Assembly: GCA_020650975.1 (NCBI GenBank)
Contig: JAIPMN010009392.1
Location: 1 to 35,767 of the forward strand
Source of the DNA: Apostichopus californicus
Lineage: Eukaryota; Echinodermata; Holothuroidea; Aspidochirotida; Stichopodidae
Length of the DNA stretch: 35,767 nucleotides
Direction of reading: 5' to 3'
The notes under the pieces were generated by a model, which saw nothing but the letters and a program-made list of their open reading frames with translations, searched no databases and was not told where the DNA came from. Position 1 is the stretch's first letter. Every line of letters begins with the position of its first letter. The position numbers and the translations under genes are program-made. This document shows positions 1-10,020 of the stretch, in pieces.

Positions 1-177
1 AACCCACATAATAACTCTATCAAAAAGTAAAATTTCATCTTAATTGAAGGATATTGAAATTTTGGATCCACGTCACACTATTGGACCCCAGGTTTATAGA
101 AATACCCACCTGTGGCTGCTGTAATCTATTTCCTGATGTTTTCTATTTTTGCCCCCCCAGTAATTCTCAGATGGAAA
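1..177 (+). other. Upstream flank and splice acceptor of MOCS2
   Basis: A pyrimidine run ending in AG at 159-160 looks like a 3' splice site; a second AG lies at 169-170. The MOCS2A start codon at 178 would then lie 8-17 bases into the exon, so an untranslated (or minimally coding) first exon and the promoter probably lie left of the window. No promoter is visible here. Confidence 0.5.
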
Positions 178-323
178 ATGCAAAACCAACCAGAGGTTGA
201 AGTGACTGTACAATACTTTGCAATAAGTAGAGATATCTCTGGGATAAGAGAAGAAATTGTGTCATTTCCTCAGCGAGTGACCTCGAGAAAAGTATTTGAA
301 ATCCTTGTAGCAAAGCATTCTGG
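178..323 (+). CDS. MOCS2: MOCS2A coding exon 1
   Basis: Encodes MQNQPEVEV through VAKHSG, the N-terminal half of the ubiquitin-like fold. The donor is GTAAGC at 324, in phase 2 (GG of a Gly codon remains). Confidence 0.9.
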
Positions 324-1223
324 GTAAGCAGCTTATTACTAGTGTGTTATCCATTGTATTCAAAATCCTCATATGCAAACAATATGTCAGTATATATGTT
401 CTCCATTGTATTTTAAATTCTCATAACATATCGGTATGTGTTCTCTCGTACTCAGTATGTACAGACATTTGAACTTGAATGCATACTAAATAAATTAATG
501 GCAAACGTACCAAAATGTGTTATTACATGCTATGTCAAAACTGTGAAAAAACGATTTAACACTGAACACAGGAATAGTTGAATTGCTCATTGTCAGCGGT
601 AGTGTTTGCTGGAGGTTTGGGGGGAGGGGGGTTTAGGGAAGCAGATGGGGAGGTGAGAGGGGTCAACCTAGGGACAAACTACACAAAAAAAAGGCCAGTA
701 TGCCCAGCTTTCTTTGTGGTGAACTGTGTACATGAGTTCAACTAGTTGCAGTCGATGTTGGTTGAACAGTCTGCAAAGAAAAAGAATTTGGGAATCCAAA
801 TTTTGCCGAGCTTTTTTTGTAAGTACTGTAATTGTACACGAGTTCCTCAACTGGGCGTGGATGGTGCTGGGAACGACAGACAAAACAACAACAAATTCTG
901 TGGGAAACCAAATATTGCCAAGATATATTTTTTTACTGTGGTTTTATATGAGTTCCTCAAGTCAAGTGGCCATGGATGGTGCGGGGAACAGCCGACAGAG
1001 AAAAAAATAAATAAACATTCTGTGGGAAACTAAATATTGCCATTGATTCTCTTGAATACTTCTCTCTTTGTTGCTCTTGTTTTTTTCTGAACACAGACTG
1101 AAGACTATTGAAGAGAATTGTATTTTGGCGGTGAATGGTGATTGGTTTACAGAGGAGACTGGTCTAATCCAGCTCACCTCTGGGGACGAGATTGCAGTGA
1201 TTCCTCCTCTTAGTGGTGGGTAG
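178..1223 (+). CDS. MOCS2: Molybdopterin synthase small subunit (MOCS2A, MoaD family)
   Basis: This two-exon ORF (178-323 and 1097-1223, split after GG of a Gly codon) encodes 90 residues; human MOCS2A has 88. It starts MQNQPEVEV and carries the ubiquitin-like MoaD pattern: VQYFA early, then GDEIAVIPPLSGG at the C-terminus directly before the TAG stop. In this family the terminal Gly-Gly is thiocarboxylated and inserted into the MoaE-type subunit, supplying the sulfur for the dithiolene of molybdopterin in the cytosol. The start at 178 was chosen because it gives a family-typical N-terminus a few bases inside the exon; ATG 171 is in the wrong frame. The intron has GT...AG ends. Downstream lies the MOCS2B ORF on the same strand. 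The family call is certain; only the exact start is open. Confidence 0.93.
725..1045. repeat. Degenerate tandem repeat in MOCS2A intron 1
   Basis: About three diverged units of 100-120 bp are visible. Shared blocks are 'gagttc(c/a)a', 'gtggatggtgc(t/g)gggaac' and 'tctgtgggaaac(c)aaatattgcca'. The last two units are clearly related and the first is more decayed. Short ORFs here are produced by the repeat and are not supported as genes. The rest of the intron (324-724) holds a G-rich patch at about 616-645 and nothing else recognised. Confidence 0.6.
1097..1223 (+). CDS. MOCS2: MOCS2A coding exon 2, with Gly-Gly terminus
   Basis: The exon begins after AACACAG. It completes the Gly codon and runs LKTIEENC through IPPLSGG to TAG at 1221-1223. 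The exon probably continues as untranslated sequence to a strong donor, AAG|GTAAGT, at 1370/1371. Confidence 0.92.
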
Positions 1224-1370
1224 GAGGAATTTAGAAAGAAGGAAAGGAAAACACAGGCTCATCATAATCTAATGCATATACAGTACCTACAAGATCTACA
1301 GTAAGACCAGTTTTGGCTTGATCTGAATCGAAACCCAAGTTTTATCAACTTTATACTGTAAAACACAAAG

Positions 1371-1376
1371 GTAAGT
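1371..1376 (+). promoter_or_regulatory. Candidate splice donor after the MOCS2A stop
   Basis: The sequence AAG|GTAAGT matches the consensus donor and lies 147 bases after the MOCS2A stop codon. Joining it to the acceptor at 2294-2295 would place MOCS2A and MOCS2B ORFs in one transcript with about 150 nt between them. In the frame of MOCS2B the upstream exon has a stop (TAA 1359-1361), so splicing does not extend MOCS2B. Confidence 0.5.
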
Positions 1377-1514
1377 AATATGACAAATCTATCTTCTTAT
1401 TGTTGATGTACTGATTCTTAAGAGTTTTCTTATTAAACCATTTTTTTTGGGGTAGTTAATTTGGTACCGAAGTTTTCACCTTTACTTTACCTAAGATAAA
1501 AAGATTTTGAACCT

Positions 1515-1635
1515 TCACTCACCCCTGGCCCCACCCCATTCAACCTTCACTCACTGCTTGCCCCACCCCTTCAATCCTTCACTCACTCCTGGCCCCACCC
1601 CTTCAACCATCACCCACCCCTTGCCCCACCCCATC
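1515..1635. repeat. C-rich tandem repeat, ~36 bp units
   Basis: Three to four units of the type 'cttcactcac(c/t)cctggccccacccc' follow each other, with small differences. It is a minisatellite inside the MOCS2 intron. Confidence 0.7.
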
Positions 1636-1713
1636 AATTTTTTTCAGCTTCAGAGTAGTTTGACGTACAAATCAAAGAGAGAAGAAAAATGTTAGAAAAG
1701 TATTTATCTACTA

Positions 1714-1987
1714 CAGTCGCTTAATAGGGACATAGGAAACAAACAATAAAGTTTCCCCAAAACGCAAAATTTTGACATTCAAAGTAAAAATTTTGACTTT
1801 TTTTTTAATCTCAAAATTTGGACTATTAGAGTCAAATTTGACTTTACATCTCAAAATTTTGACTTAAAAGGTCAAAAAACAAAGTGAAAAAACTTTGACA
1901 TAAAAAGACAAAATTTTGAGATAAATAGTGAACATTTTGAGATTCGAGGACACTATTTTTCTTTCCTATGTCCCTATAAAGCCACCG
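1714..1987. mobile_element. Tc1/mariner-like MITE, 274 bp
   Basis: Terminal inverted repeats of about 26 bp read CAGTCGCTTAATAGGGACAT at the left and, on the complement of the right end, CGGTGGCTTTATAGGGACAT, both followed by AGGAAA. TA dinucleotides flank both ends (1712-1713 and 1988-1989), and ATCTAC is also present on both sides. CAGT-type ends with a TA target duplication fit the Tc1/mariner group. There is no coding capacity. The inside is a series of GTCAAAATTTTGA-like palindromic blocks. Confidence 0.75.
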
Positions 1988-2135
1988 TAATCTACTATAG
2001 GATAGTGTAATTAAATATATAACAACTTGGAGGGTTTGACTTTTCTATCTTTCATAGCAGAATCCATCTGAAAGAAGAAAGTGCTAGGATCAAGCTTTCT
2101 AACTTTTATAGCTTGACGTGTGTTAGAGTAATATT

Positions 2136-2295
2136 TTTCTGTTTTCAATACTGTTACATTAATCATTATTGGTTTATTTTAAAAGTGGCCTGTTTCCTTC
2201 CTTTTACTTTGATGGATACAGTCTTCTGTTTTTAATTCTGTTACATTAATCATTATTGGTTTATACGATTGGCCCACGTTTCCTTCCTTTTACAG
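2136..2295. repeat. Direct duplication ending at the MOCS2B splice acceptor
   Basis: Copy 1 (about 2136-2207) and copy 2 (about 2224-2295) share 'ctgttacattaatcattatt', 'ggttta' and 'tttccttccttttac'. Only copy 2 continues to AG, giving the acceptor used by MOCS2B exon 1; copy 1 has CTTTTACTTTG at that place and cannot serve as the same site. Confidence 0.7.
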
Positions 2296-2298
2296 ATC

Positions 2299-2407
2299 AT
2301 GGCATCTGATTCAGTGTTGATAGAACTAACAACATCGGTCTTATCCTTAGACAGAGCAACAACATTTGTCACACTTCCCTCCTGTGGTGCAATCTCAGTA
2401 TTCATAG
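2299..2407 (+). CDS. MOCS2: MOCS2B exon 1
   Basis: Encodes [16 protein letters not shown] through CGAISVFI plus the first base of a Gly codon. The acceptor is TTTTACAG at 2295 and the donor GTGCGG at 2408. The exon itself starts at 2296. Confidence 0.85.
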
Positions 2408-5400
2408 GTGCGGGTAAACAAGAAGTATCTTCGTTTGTAATAATATTTAATAATATTTGCTTTTAATATAGCGCTTTATACCAGCAAAAAGTCTCAAAGC
2501 GCTTTACAGACGTTATATTACCCCTGGTCAATGATAACCTGTCCCAGAGACAATCCCTCTAGTCGGCAGCAGTTATATACTGCGCCCAAATGACAAGTTA
2601 CCTCACAGGTACCCATTTATAACCCCTGGGTGGAGAGAGGCAAGTGAGATAAAGCATCTTGCCCAAGGACACAACGTAATGAACTAGGCAGGAATCGAAC
2701 CAGCAATCCTTGGATCACGAGTCCGACGCCTTAGCCAATTGGCCACCACGCTCTTAATCTGTCTGAGATCTCTTAATGTCATATGTACAACCCATCATCA
2801 TCGTCTTGGTCCCTGACATCCTCATAATCATAGTCATCACCATTTCCATCTCGTCATCACCACGTGACAGTTATGAGAGTAAACTAGAGACATCTGCAAA
2901 CTCTTGTCTACATCGGTACAAATTTGTCATTTATCATTTCGGATATTAATGGCCCTTCATGATATATCACTTGCCTTTTCATTTTTTATTTTTTTTTTTA
3001 TGATCGTTGCTAGTTTTACGATTATGATATCGAAATTGAAACGTCTGTAAAAGTTCTCATCATATGCAGAGAGTTGCCAGTATCTGTGAAAATGCTTAGT
3101 TCTGACATTCATGTCGCCTTCAGCTCATTCATGTCGCCTTCAGCTTTTCCTACACTCTTTTGTATATTCCTCCAAATTTGAAAGTGACTTGAGACGGATG
3201 TCGTTAAGTGGTATCTAAAACCATCATAGAGTTGACAATTTTTCTCCTAAAAGCTTTCTATACTGAATAGATACTTTTCCTTTCCCGATCCAGGTACAAC
3301 GAGAGATAATTTCAACGGGAAGAAGGTCCTCCACCTGGAGTACGAGGCCTACGAGACAATGGCTGGGATGGAAATCCGTAAAATTTGTGACCAGGTGATG
3401 GAGAAATGGGACGTGACAAGGGTCGCAGTCCTACACCGTCTGGGGTAAGACCAGAGACGTGTGTTGATGATTCCGTAAAGAATCAGTCAGATGTGTCTTG
3501 CATTGTTATATAATTTTTTATTAAAATACTGACTGGTCAAAAACAAATAGCTGTGTGCCTATAAATAGATGCTTCATCTTAGCACAGCTATCATGAAGTA
3601 TGCTTTAATATGTTTAAGCTAATTGTTGGTGCAGTTGATGCTGTGTGCCAAATCATACACCTAGAATGTCACACACTGTTATTCACCTTTACTTTATGCA
3701 TGCCCCATGTGTGTAGTTTTCTTTTATGTAAATCTTTGTGTATGTATTATTGCTGTTATTGTCCCTTTCTGCACAAAGATTTGTCAGTGTAAGACATGCA
3801 TTTAAGACCGTCTGTAACCGTCTTATTATTGTTTTTTACAATTTTTTTTTTTTTACAATTTCCCATTTACATTTAATTTAAAACTCCAGAAACCGTAATA
3901 CTTAAAACGTACCTCTTTGGTATCTTTAAATCCTAACGCAAATATTTTGACAATTAAAGGTCACACAGTATCAGTATGGGACCATGGGTAGTACAGGCTG
4001 CCACACCCTGGCATAAGTAACATGTAAAATGTACGGCAGAACTCTGGTCACACTACTGACCCTACGCAGATCAAAGAATGCTAATGAGCCCTTTGATCTC
4101 TTTATGCCACTTGAAGGAATGATCAAACATCAGAAGGCATGACCTTACCTACTGAATAAACATGAGGCACTTTCTCATTGGTCAAGAAGAAACACACCCT
4201 CTTACACCATCTCCGTCGTTCCTTCAGGGACTTCAAAATTCTTATTTCATAAACGAGAAGGGAAATTAATTTTGGTTCTTTGTAAATGCTTTGCATGTTT
4301 CTAAATTTATATGTATATTAATAAGTGAAAATGGAGAGTATATTCCTGATATCTGTGGCTCACCCCTTTTTGATTACAGACATGTCCCGATAACAGAGGC
4401 TAGTGTGATCATTTCTGTGTCATCCCCACATCGTAAGGAATCTCTCGAGGCTGTAGAATACTGCATCGACACTCTCAAAGCCACAGTACCTATCTGGAAG
4501 AAGGTAAGAAAATTAATATTATTTTAAAATGAATTTTTTGCCATCCATTTTTTGTTGTCCTTGGCAAAGGACCATTGCAACATCTGTATGAGTGTGTGTG
4601 CATTTGTTTTTCTATCTGACCGAGGGCTTGAACAAAAGAATTCGAGGTCCTCGGTTGTGATTTCTAAAGAATCACCACGTCCTCGGAAGAAATCTATTGT
4701 ATGGGGTATTGTTAAGGTTAGGGTACGTGGATTTGAACAATGGAAAATACAATGGGGTCCTCGGTCTGAATGTAATACAAACATGTTTGAGTGTGTGTGT
4801 ACTGGGTGTGAGAGTGATGCATCAACTTCTTCTTGGACTAAGAAAGAATCAAACTTCATTTTTCTCCGTAGTCACCCTGTACCATTTTTGTTTTGTTGTC
4901 AGGGTTTTTTCACTGTGAGCATCTAATTGATCTGTGTGACAAACTTTTGAAAATCTTTCTGCATTTCACAAGGTCATATGAAATTCAATATCTTCACATC
5001 ATTACTAGTGATCAAAAAATGTCAAATATTAAATTTCCCTACATGACAACCTTCCCAAGTATCTTCATAAATTTAAGATATGTACACACGTGAGGATAAT
5101 AGTTAACGATAAAACTTGTGTGTACCATGTTGCCATGGTAACATACTACCCTTTCTTCATGTGCTATTTCCTGTTGTCGCGTTATTGTCTGAGATTTGTG
5201 AAGCGGTTAAATTGTTTGTTTCATTTTGAAGTTTGAATCTCCTTCGGTTTTTTTCTTTAAAATCAGACTGTTCAATTAGATTTAATTTGACAAACATTGA
5301 TCGTCAAACGCAGCCGCTCGAGAAACCTGTAATTATGTATGCGTTTCATGAATCTTAATGTAGACTGCAGCGAAATTTCAAGACAAAGTTAGGAGACACA

Positions 5401-6115
5401 TACCTGGAAAAGGAAATTGCAGCAAAGTGGAAAGTGATCAAACAGACCGAAAGAAATATTATGAAGTATCACAATAAAAGTATCTCAGCTTGATCAAGCT
5501 GAATATTTTTATATGATTCTTCTCAAAACTGTATCTTTCATATCTGTTTGTATTTGCAATAAATCAGCATTCATTGAAAATAGTGTTTTGATCAGTAAGA
5601 TGAAGTATCATAAAGAAGTAGTGGTAAACTTTTGACTGTTAAAATGATACGAAAAATATGTTCCGGTTCAATCAGGTATATTAAATTGGATTCATGTCTG
5701 TTAAATTTTTTAAAGGGATATAGTGCTAACAGACAATGTGACAAGTATCATTTAGAAGAAGTGGTAAACATTTGACTGTTGAAATGATATGAAAGAAATG
5801 TTCCTTGTCAATCAGGTATATTACACTCATTGATGAAAGAGTAAAGGTATTCCACATACTTGTCTAAAATTCAAACCATTATGCAAAACTTAATATATCT
5901 TTTGCAAACCACTGGTTTGAACTTTGTACCATTCAGTGGAACTCAGGAGACGACTTGATATGAACCAAACATCACTGTACCTTGACTAGTCCTGAATTCA
6001 AATCATTTCTCCATCTCTTTGTCCTTTTTTTTAGGAATTTTACGAAGAAGGAGATTCATCCTGGAAGGAAAATAAAGAATGTAGCTGGTCTAAAAAGATG
6101 ACTACAGATCCATGA
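2299..6115 (+). CDS. MOCS2: Molybdopterin synthase large catalytic subunit (MOCS2B, MoaE family)
   Basis: Four exons (2299-2407, 3294-3444, 4380-4503, 6035-6115) join in phases 1, 2, 0 to encode 154 residues; human MOCS2B has 188, the difference being a shorter N-terminus. It binds precursor Z (cPMP) and takes sulfur from MOCS2A to make molybdopterin. Family marks seen: [55 protein letters not shown] and SSWKENKEC. The His-Arg of SPHR and the two lysines of LKAT and IWKK correspond to residues placed in the E. coli MoaE active site (H103/R104, K119, K126). The start ATG at 2299 has A at -3 and G at +4 and lies three bases inside its exon. The gene is on the same strand as MOCS2A and probably shares its promoter. 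The call is firm; the N-terminus is the least certain part. Confidence 0.93.
2458..2753 (-). mobile_element. tRNA-derived SINE, family 1 (minus orientation)
   Basis: Read on the complement, the element starts at about 2753 with a tRNA-like head carrying a box A-like TGGCCAATTGGCTAAGG and a box B GGTTCGATTCC. A body of about 200 bp follows and it ends with an AAGCGCTATATTAAA-type tail. It sits in the MOCS2B intron directly after exon 1. The loose tRNA cloverleaf and long 3' body argue against a working tRNA gene. Confidence 0.75.
2760..3293 (+). other. MOCS2B intron 1, remainder
   Basis: AT-rich intronic sequence with a T-run at about 2985-3000 and a short direct repeat 'attcatgtcgccttcagct' at about 3108 and 3127. 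It ends in the acceptor GATCCAG at 3293. No gene was seen. Confidence 0.6.
3294..3444 (+). CDS. MOCS2: MOCS2B exon 2
   Basis: Encodes [19 protein letters not shown] through VAVLHRL plus GG of a Gly codon, the core of the MoaE fold. The donor is GTAAGA at 3445. The following intron (3445-4379) is AT-rich with no recognised feature apart from poly-T tracts near 3845. Confidence 0.93.
4380..4503 (+). CDS. MOCS2: MOCS2B exon 3
   Basis: Encodes [18 protein letters not shown] through TVPIWKK, with the catalytic His-Arg and two Lys positions of the family. The acceptor is TGATTACAG and the donor GTAAGA, in phase 0. Confidence 0.94.
4504..6034 (+). other. MOCS2B intron 3
   Basis: This 1.5-kb intron holds a block with several 'gtcctcgg' motifs (about 4620-4765), a possible alternative terminal exon (5371-5493) and a duplicated ~80-bp unit at about 5600-5682 and 5738-5822 ('gtggtaaac(t/a)tttgactgtt', 'atgttcc', 'tcaatcaggtatatta'). 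ORFs of 70-124 codons around 4550-4926 show no similarity to known proteins. Confidence 0.5.
6035..6115 (+). CDS. MOCS2: MOCS2B exon 4 (C-terminus)
   Basis: Encodes [19 protein letters not shown] through TTDP and stops at TGA 6113-6115. The acceptor is TTTTTTTTAG at 6034. It matches the conserved C-terminal W-K-x-N-K-E block of animal MOCS2B. Confidence 0.93.
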   Translation, partial: EFYEEGDSSWKENKECSWSKKMTTDP

Positions 6116-6475
6116 TGTTATCTGAGAATTCTAGCAAAATTGTAATCACAAGAAACCGGATAATTTTAATTTAAGTAAGAGAACTTTAAATACCTTGATT
6201 GAAGAGTTCGTTCTTTAGACGGAAAAGAGAAATTACAGCTTCGAAGTCGAAATATCTCTGATCAAACCAAAAACTGAAAGAGGATTCTTTCAAATAGTGC
6301 TGTTTGAAACCTTGATTGTTGCTATGAAGGGGTCATGTTAATGGAGGGTTAACGGTCATATTGAATTTATACAGAAACAGACACAGCTTATCTACTGTGT
6401 GCCATTGTGTAATTCACATATAAGTTACATCACATGTATCTACAGGGATTAATTTATGCAGTATCGCAATGCAAA
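6116..6475. other. Probable MOCS2 3' UTR
   Basis: The sequence directly after the MOCS2B stop is AT-rich and without ORFs. No convincing AATAAA was located, so the transcript end is not defined. Confidence 0.35.
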
Positions 6476-6669
6476 ATGTATGTATATATTAGATCCTCCT
6501 CATTGGCTTATCAAAGTCAGTCTCTTACATTCATATTTAACGTCCATGATTATGAATTGTTAATTGTCAACAACTCTGTAACTGGACGACATACATTAAT
6601 CTGGGAGTGACTCGAACCGGGGACCTTATGATTGAAAGGCACCGGCGTTAACCACTGATCTAACACTCC
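6476..6669 (-). mobile_element. tRNA-derived SINE, family 2, copy 1
   Basis: On the complement it begins at 6669 with GGAGTGTTAGATCAGTGGTT (tRNA-like box A), has a box B-like CGGTTCGAGTCAC, and continues through 'cataatcatggac' and 'gagactgactt' to a tail of 'aggaggatcta' and short ATAC repeats. A second copy in the opposite orientation is at 23122-23357, which proves it is a dispersed repeat. Copy 1 lacks about 40 bp of the tail region found in copy 2. Confidence 0.8.
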
Positions 6670-6761
6670 AAATGCCATGTTAAATGGTCAAATTGCTGTC
6701 CATGTCGAAAGATGCAAATGCCATGTAAAATGTTCAGATTGCTATACATGTCCAAAGATGT
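6670..6761. repeat. 46-bp direct duplication
   Basis: Two adjacent units (6670-6715 and 6716-6761) share 'aaatgccatgt', 'aaatg(g/t)tca', 'attgct' and 'ccatgtc-aaagatg'. It abuts the SINE head at 6669. Confidence 0.65.
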
Positions 6762-6843
6762 ATTGTCAGGTTTTTATATAATAATCATAATATTTTATGA
6801 GGCAGATTCCGTAGCCTACTAAACACAATATTTGAAGACGAAC

Positions 6844-7392
6844 TTAAAGCAGCAATTTGCGTTGATTCTCGAGATTTTCCAATACTAGGATATTATATGA
6901 TACTATACCAATGAAGTAAACTAAGCTAACTGAAAAGTTTCAACTCAAAATATTCCCGAAAAGTGCAAAAAAATGACATTTTTCTGACATTCGTATTTTG
7001 AATCTTTGGCTTTGATACACTCCTCCCACTTATAGGAACCTTGTCGGCCTGCGTGTGTGTGTACTTTACTGCACTACTAAGAGCGTACCGAAGCTGAGGG
7101 ATTACCAATGAGTGAGTCTATTCTTAGCCCGAGGTCATACATAAACATGTGTGCACTGATTGGTTGAATTTGAATTGGCGGTTTTGCAGTGCTGCATGTG
7201 ATAAATACTGATCAGATGTGTCTGGGAGACACAAATGTCAGAATCGTATAATAGCCTTAATTACTTGCTAATTACCGTTCACCGTGGGGTAAAAAATATG
7301 AGAAAGTCTTACTTTGGTCGTTTGTGATTGTATTATGATAAAAACTCAAAAATTGAGGAAAAATTGTGACTCAACGCAAAATGCTGCTTTAA
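6844..7392. mobile_element. TTAA-flanked MITE, 549 bp
   Basis: The left end reads TTAAAGCAGCAATTTGCGTT and the complement of the right end TTAAAGCAGCATTTTGCGTT, both followed by GA and TC-like bases, a terminal inverted repeat of about 25 bp. TTAA at 6844-6847 and 7389-7392 fits the target site of piggyBac-type elements. No transposase ORF is present. Confidence 0.7.
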
Positions 7393-8173
7393 TGTCCTGT
7401 TTATATCATTATCCACTTACCGAATAACCTGTTCTTTCATACTAGTTTGTAATCTTCATACGACGCTATGACGATGATACTATAAATTATTGCTCTACAT
7501 AATTTGGGATCTGGTCTATTTTGTACCATTTAGTAATAATTTTGGTATCCAAATTAGCATAAATTATGTACACTTTGATCTGGTACTGGTTGACATAATC
7601 TGTTTTGCATGTTTTGGTTATTCATATATGCACGCCATTATACTAAAGTTGTTAATTTGTGTAATTGGTATGCCTGCTTTAGCACAACTTTTTGTTTATC
7701 AATGCATGCCTACAAGATGAGAATAATATACTATGTTGTAAACGGTCCATAGCTGATAAACTATTACATTTTAACTTGCACCTCTAAGAATCTGTTTTAA
7801 TCATATACTCTCATCTATTCCGACAATTTTTTTTTTTTTTGTGGTAAACTTCTGTTATAGAAGCATATTAAAGGTGATTTGTGAATCAAATATACTTTAC
7901 AAATCTATACAACTATTATTTTCATTTCATTGTGTCACACAATGTTGTTAACTCATTCTGATAAATAGCAATCTGCTGTAGGTATACCTAGGGAGCTCCT
8001 ACACAATGCAAGCACTTACATGACTTTCTCCACTATATCTTTTAAATTGTGCTATGAAGATACCATATTGATGTAGTTTGCAGCAAAAAGTACAACAAAT
8101 GTGGGTTCTAACCAAAGGATAATCCATCACATTTTTTAACTCCAGGAGTGTGAGCTTGGCCTGAGCAAAAAAA
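7393..8173. other. AT-rich intergenic stretch
   Basis: No gene, RNA or repeat family is recognised. Short ORFs here are rich in Tyr, Phe and Ile, as expected from AT-rich noncoding DNA. Confidence 0.5.
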
Positions 8174-8450
8174 ATGGAATTTAAATATAGCGTTGCTCAT
8201 TACTGCAAAAATCTACTGACATGAGTCAATGGAATTTAGATATTGTGTTGCTTATTACTGCAAACATCTACCGACATGAGTCAAATGGAATTTAAATATA
8301 GCGTTGCTTATAACTGCAAACATCTACCGACATGAGTCAAATGGAATTTAGATATTGTGTTGCTTATTACTTCAAATATCTACCCACATGAGTCAAATGG
8401 AATTTAAATATAGTGTTGCTTATTACTGCAAACATCTACCGACATGAGTC
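8174..8450. repeat. Tandem array, ~56-bp unit, 5 copies
   Basis: Unit starts (GGAATTTA) occur at 8176, 8231, 8287, 8343 and 8399, so the period is 55-56 bp. The units end in CATGAGTC. Two variants alternate: units 1, 3 and 5 have 'taaatatag', units 2 and 4 have 'tagatattgtg'. This suggests a two-unit (112 bp) higher-order repeat. Confidence 0.9.
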
Positions 8451-10020
8451 GACTGATCGTCTTCTGTCAGTGTTTTGAAAACTGAGAATCCTGGTGTTGA
8501 TGTTGGAAGAAACTGGATATGAAATTTGAGCTGATAGCATTGACTTTAACACCAAGCGTTTCAGCCGGGCTATTTTGCAAAAGTAAACAAGCGCGGGGAC
8601 TCCGTACAATAAGCAGGCCAGGGAAATGTGGCTATTAATAGTTCTCATTTTTCATAATAGACTTAGAAAACTTAAAGACTTTCAACGAGGGATTCACAGG
8701 AGTTGAATTGTCCTCAGGACCTCGTCTGGCTCCCGATGACCCTTGACATCCCCAAATATTTAGAATAACATTCTTCAAGGAATATTTGCAGATATACAGA
8801 GGTTTACTGAAATCTTTGCAAAAACATATCCTATATAATTTACCCGACATTAACAGCCTCACCCAAGTATAAACATTAGGTTCTTGCATTCCTCCAACGT
8901 ACCCAATTCTTGCGTACATGATTGCCACCACTATGGCTATACAAACAGAGAGGGTGTTACACAAAGATCGGTTTACTATAAGAGATACAAATATATAAAA
9001 CACCATCCTATGATTCATAAAACAAAGAAGAAGACCACAAAAAGAAGAAAAACAAACATGAATTTACATCAAAACCAACTCTCTTTTAATACCACTATTT
9101 TTTTTTTCCGTCTATAATTTACACTTTTACATCTGTGAATTTTACCAGAGAAAGGTAAAATTTTTTGGGGGGAGAAATTAAATGACATAATAAAACAATG
9201 ATTAATTCATACTGTTAGAGAAGCAGTACTGTACACCAATGGATGGGATTCAACTCTTTACCAGAGAGGAAAGTACTCTCAAAAGAAAAGGTGGGGGGAA
9301 AAAAACAACCTTTTAAGACTTAAAAATTTGAACTACACAAAAGCCACTTTCTTTGTAATAGTACAACACAATTAGTTTCTACTAATGTACATCTTAGAAC
9401 TGTTTTCAGTTTCCTAATGATAGCCTGCAAGATTTCACAAAAATGATCATAATAACTATTTACGTATTAGTTTACTCTTATGATAATAAATGTCTTGAAT
9501 TAATTACTGTCATTGTCATACTAGTATATCATACAAACATACCCATACTCACTCATACTACTCTGACATGAAGTATGGTTCATATTGACACTGTAAATGG
9601 ATTTGTTCAGCATACCGGTATGACATTGTACTGTAATACAGTTAGTTAAAAGAGTATTACAAGGGCATTCAACATACTACTGCATCTCATACAACACACA
9701 CATACAAAAATGTACGCATGAGAGGTGAAAGGGGACCTATTCATGTGAATTCAATTCCACAGATTTGGACTGTTAGACAGACAAAAACATTTTTGCCACA
9801 ATACAGCTGTTGGTCAAAATTTAACACTTTTAATTTTACTCTCCATATCTTGCAGAGTAAAGGGAAAAGGTCAAAGGTCACCTTAAATATCCATTCACAT
9901 ACACAGGATTAATGTAATGAATGTAATGAATGCATCAGGGGAACAACAATCACTGTGACAGTTCTTAAAATCCATCATATCTTTACTAGTGTACAGTGAA
10001 GAACAAACCTAGGCCTATCT
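8451..10020. other. Intergenic stretch without supported gene
   Basis: The longest reading frame is on the minus strand at 8635-9018, 127 codons. It contains a hydrophobic segment (CIAIVVAIMYA) but matches no family I recognise and has no supporting neighbour exons. Otherwise the region is AT-rich with G-rich spots near 9170 and 9293. Confidence 0.45.

Noticed and set aside
2690-2753. Minus-strand tRNA gene candidate
   Set aside because: The tRNA-like head is fused to a 200-bp body with an AAGCGCTATATTAAA-type tail, which is SINE structure.
4552-4926. 124-codon plus-strand ORF in MOCS2B intron 3
   Set aside because: It lies fully inside an intron, in a block with repeated gtcctcgg motifs, and resembles no known protein.
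8635-9018. 127-codon minus-strand ORF with a hydrophobic segment
   Set aside because: No family similarity, no convincing splice partners, and lengths like this occur by chance in 9 kb of noncoding DNA. Kept only as a note in the intergenic entry.
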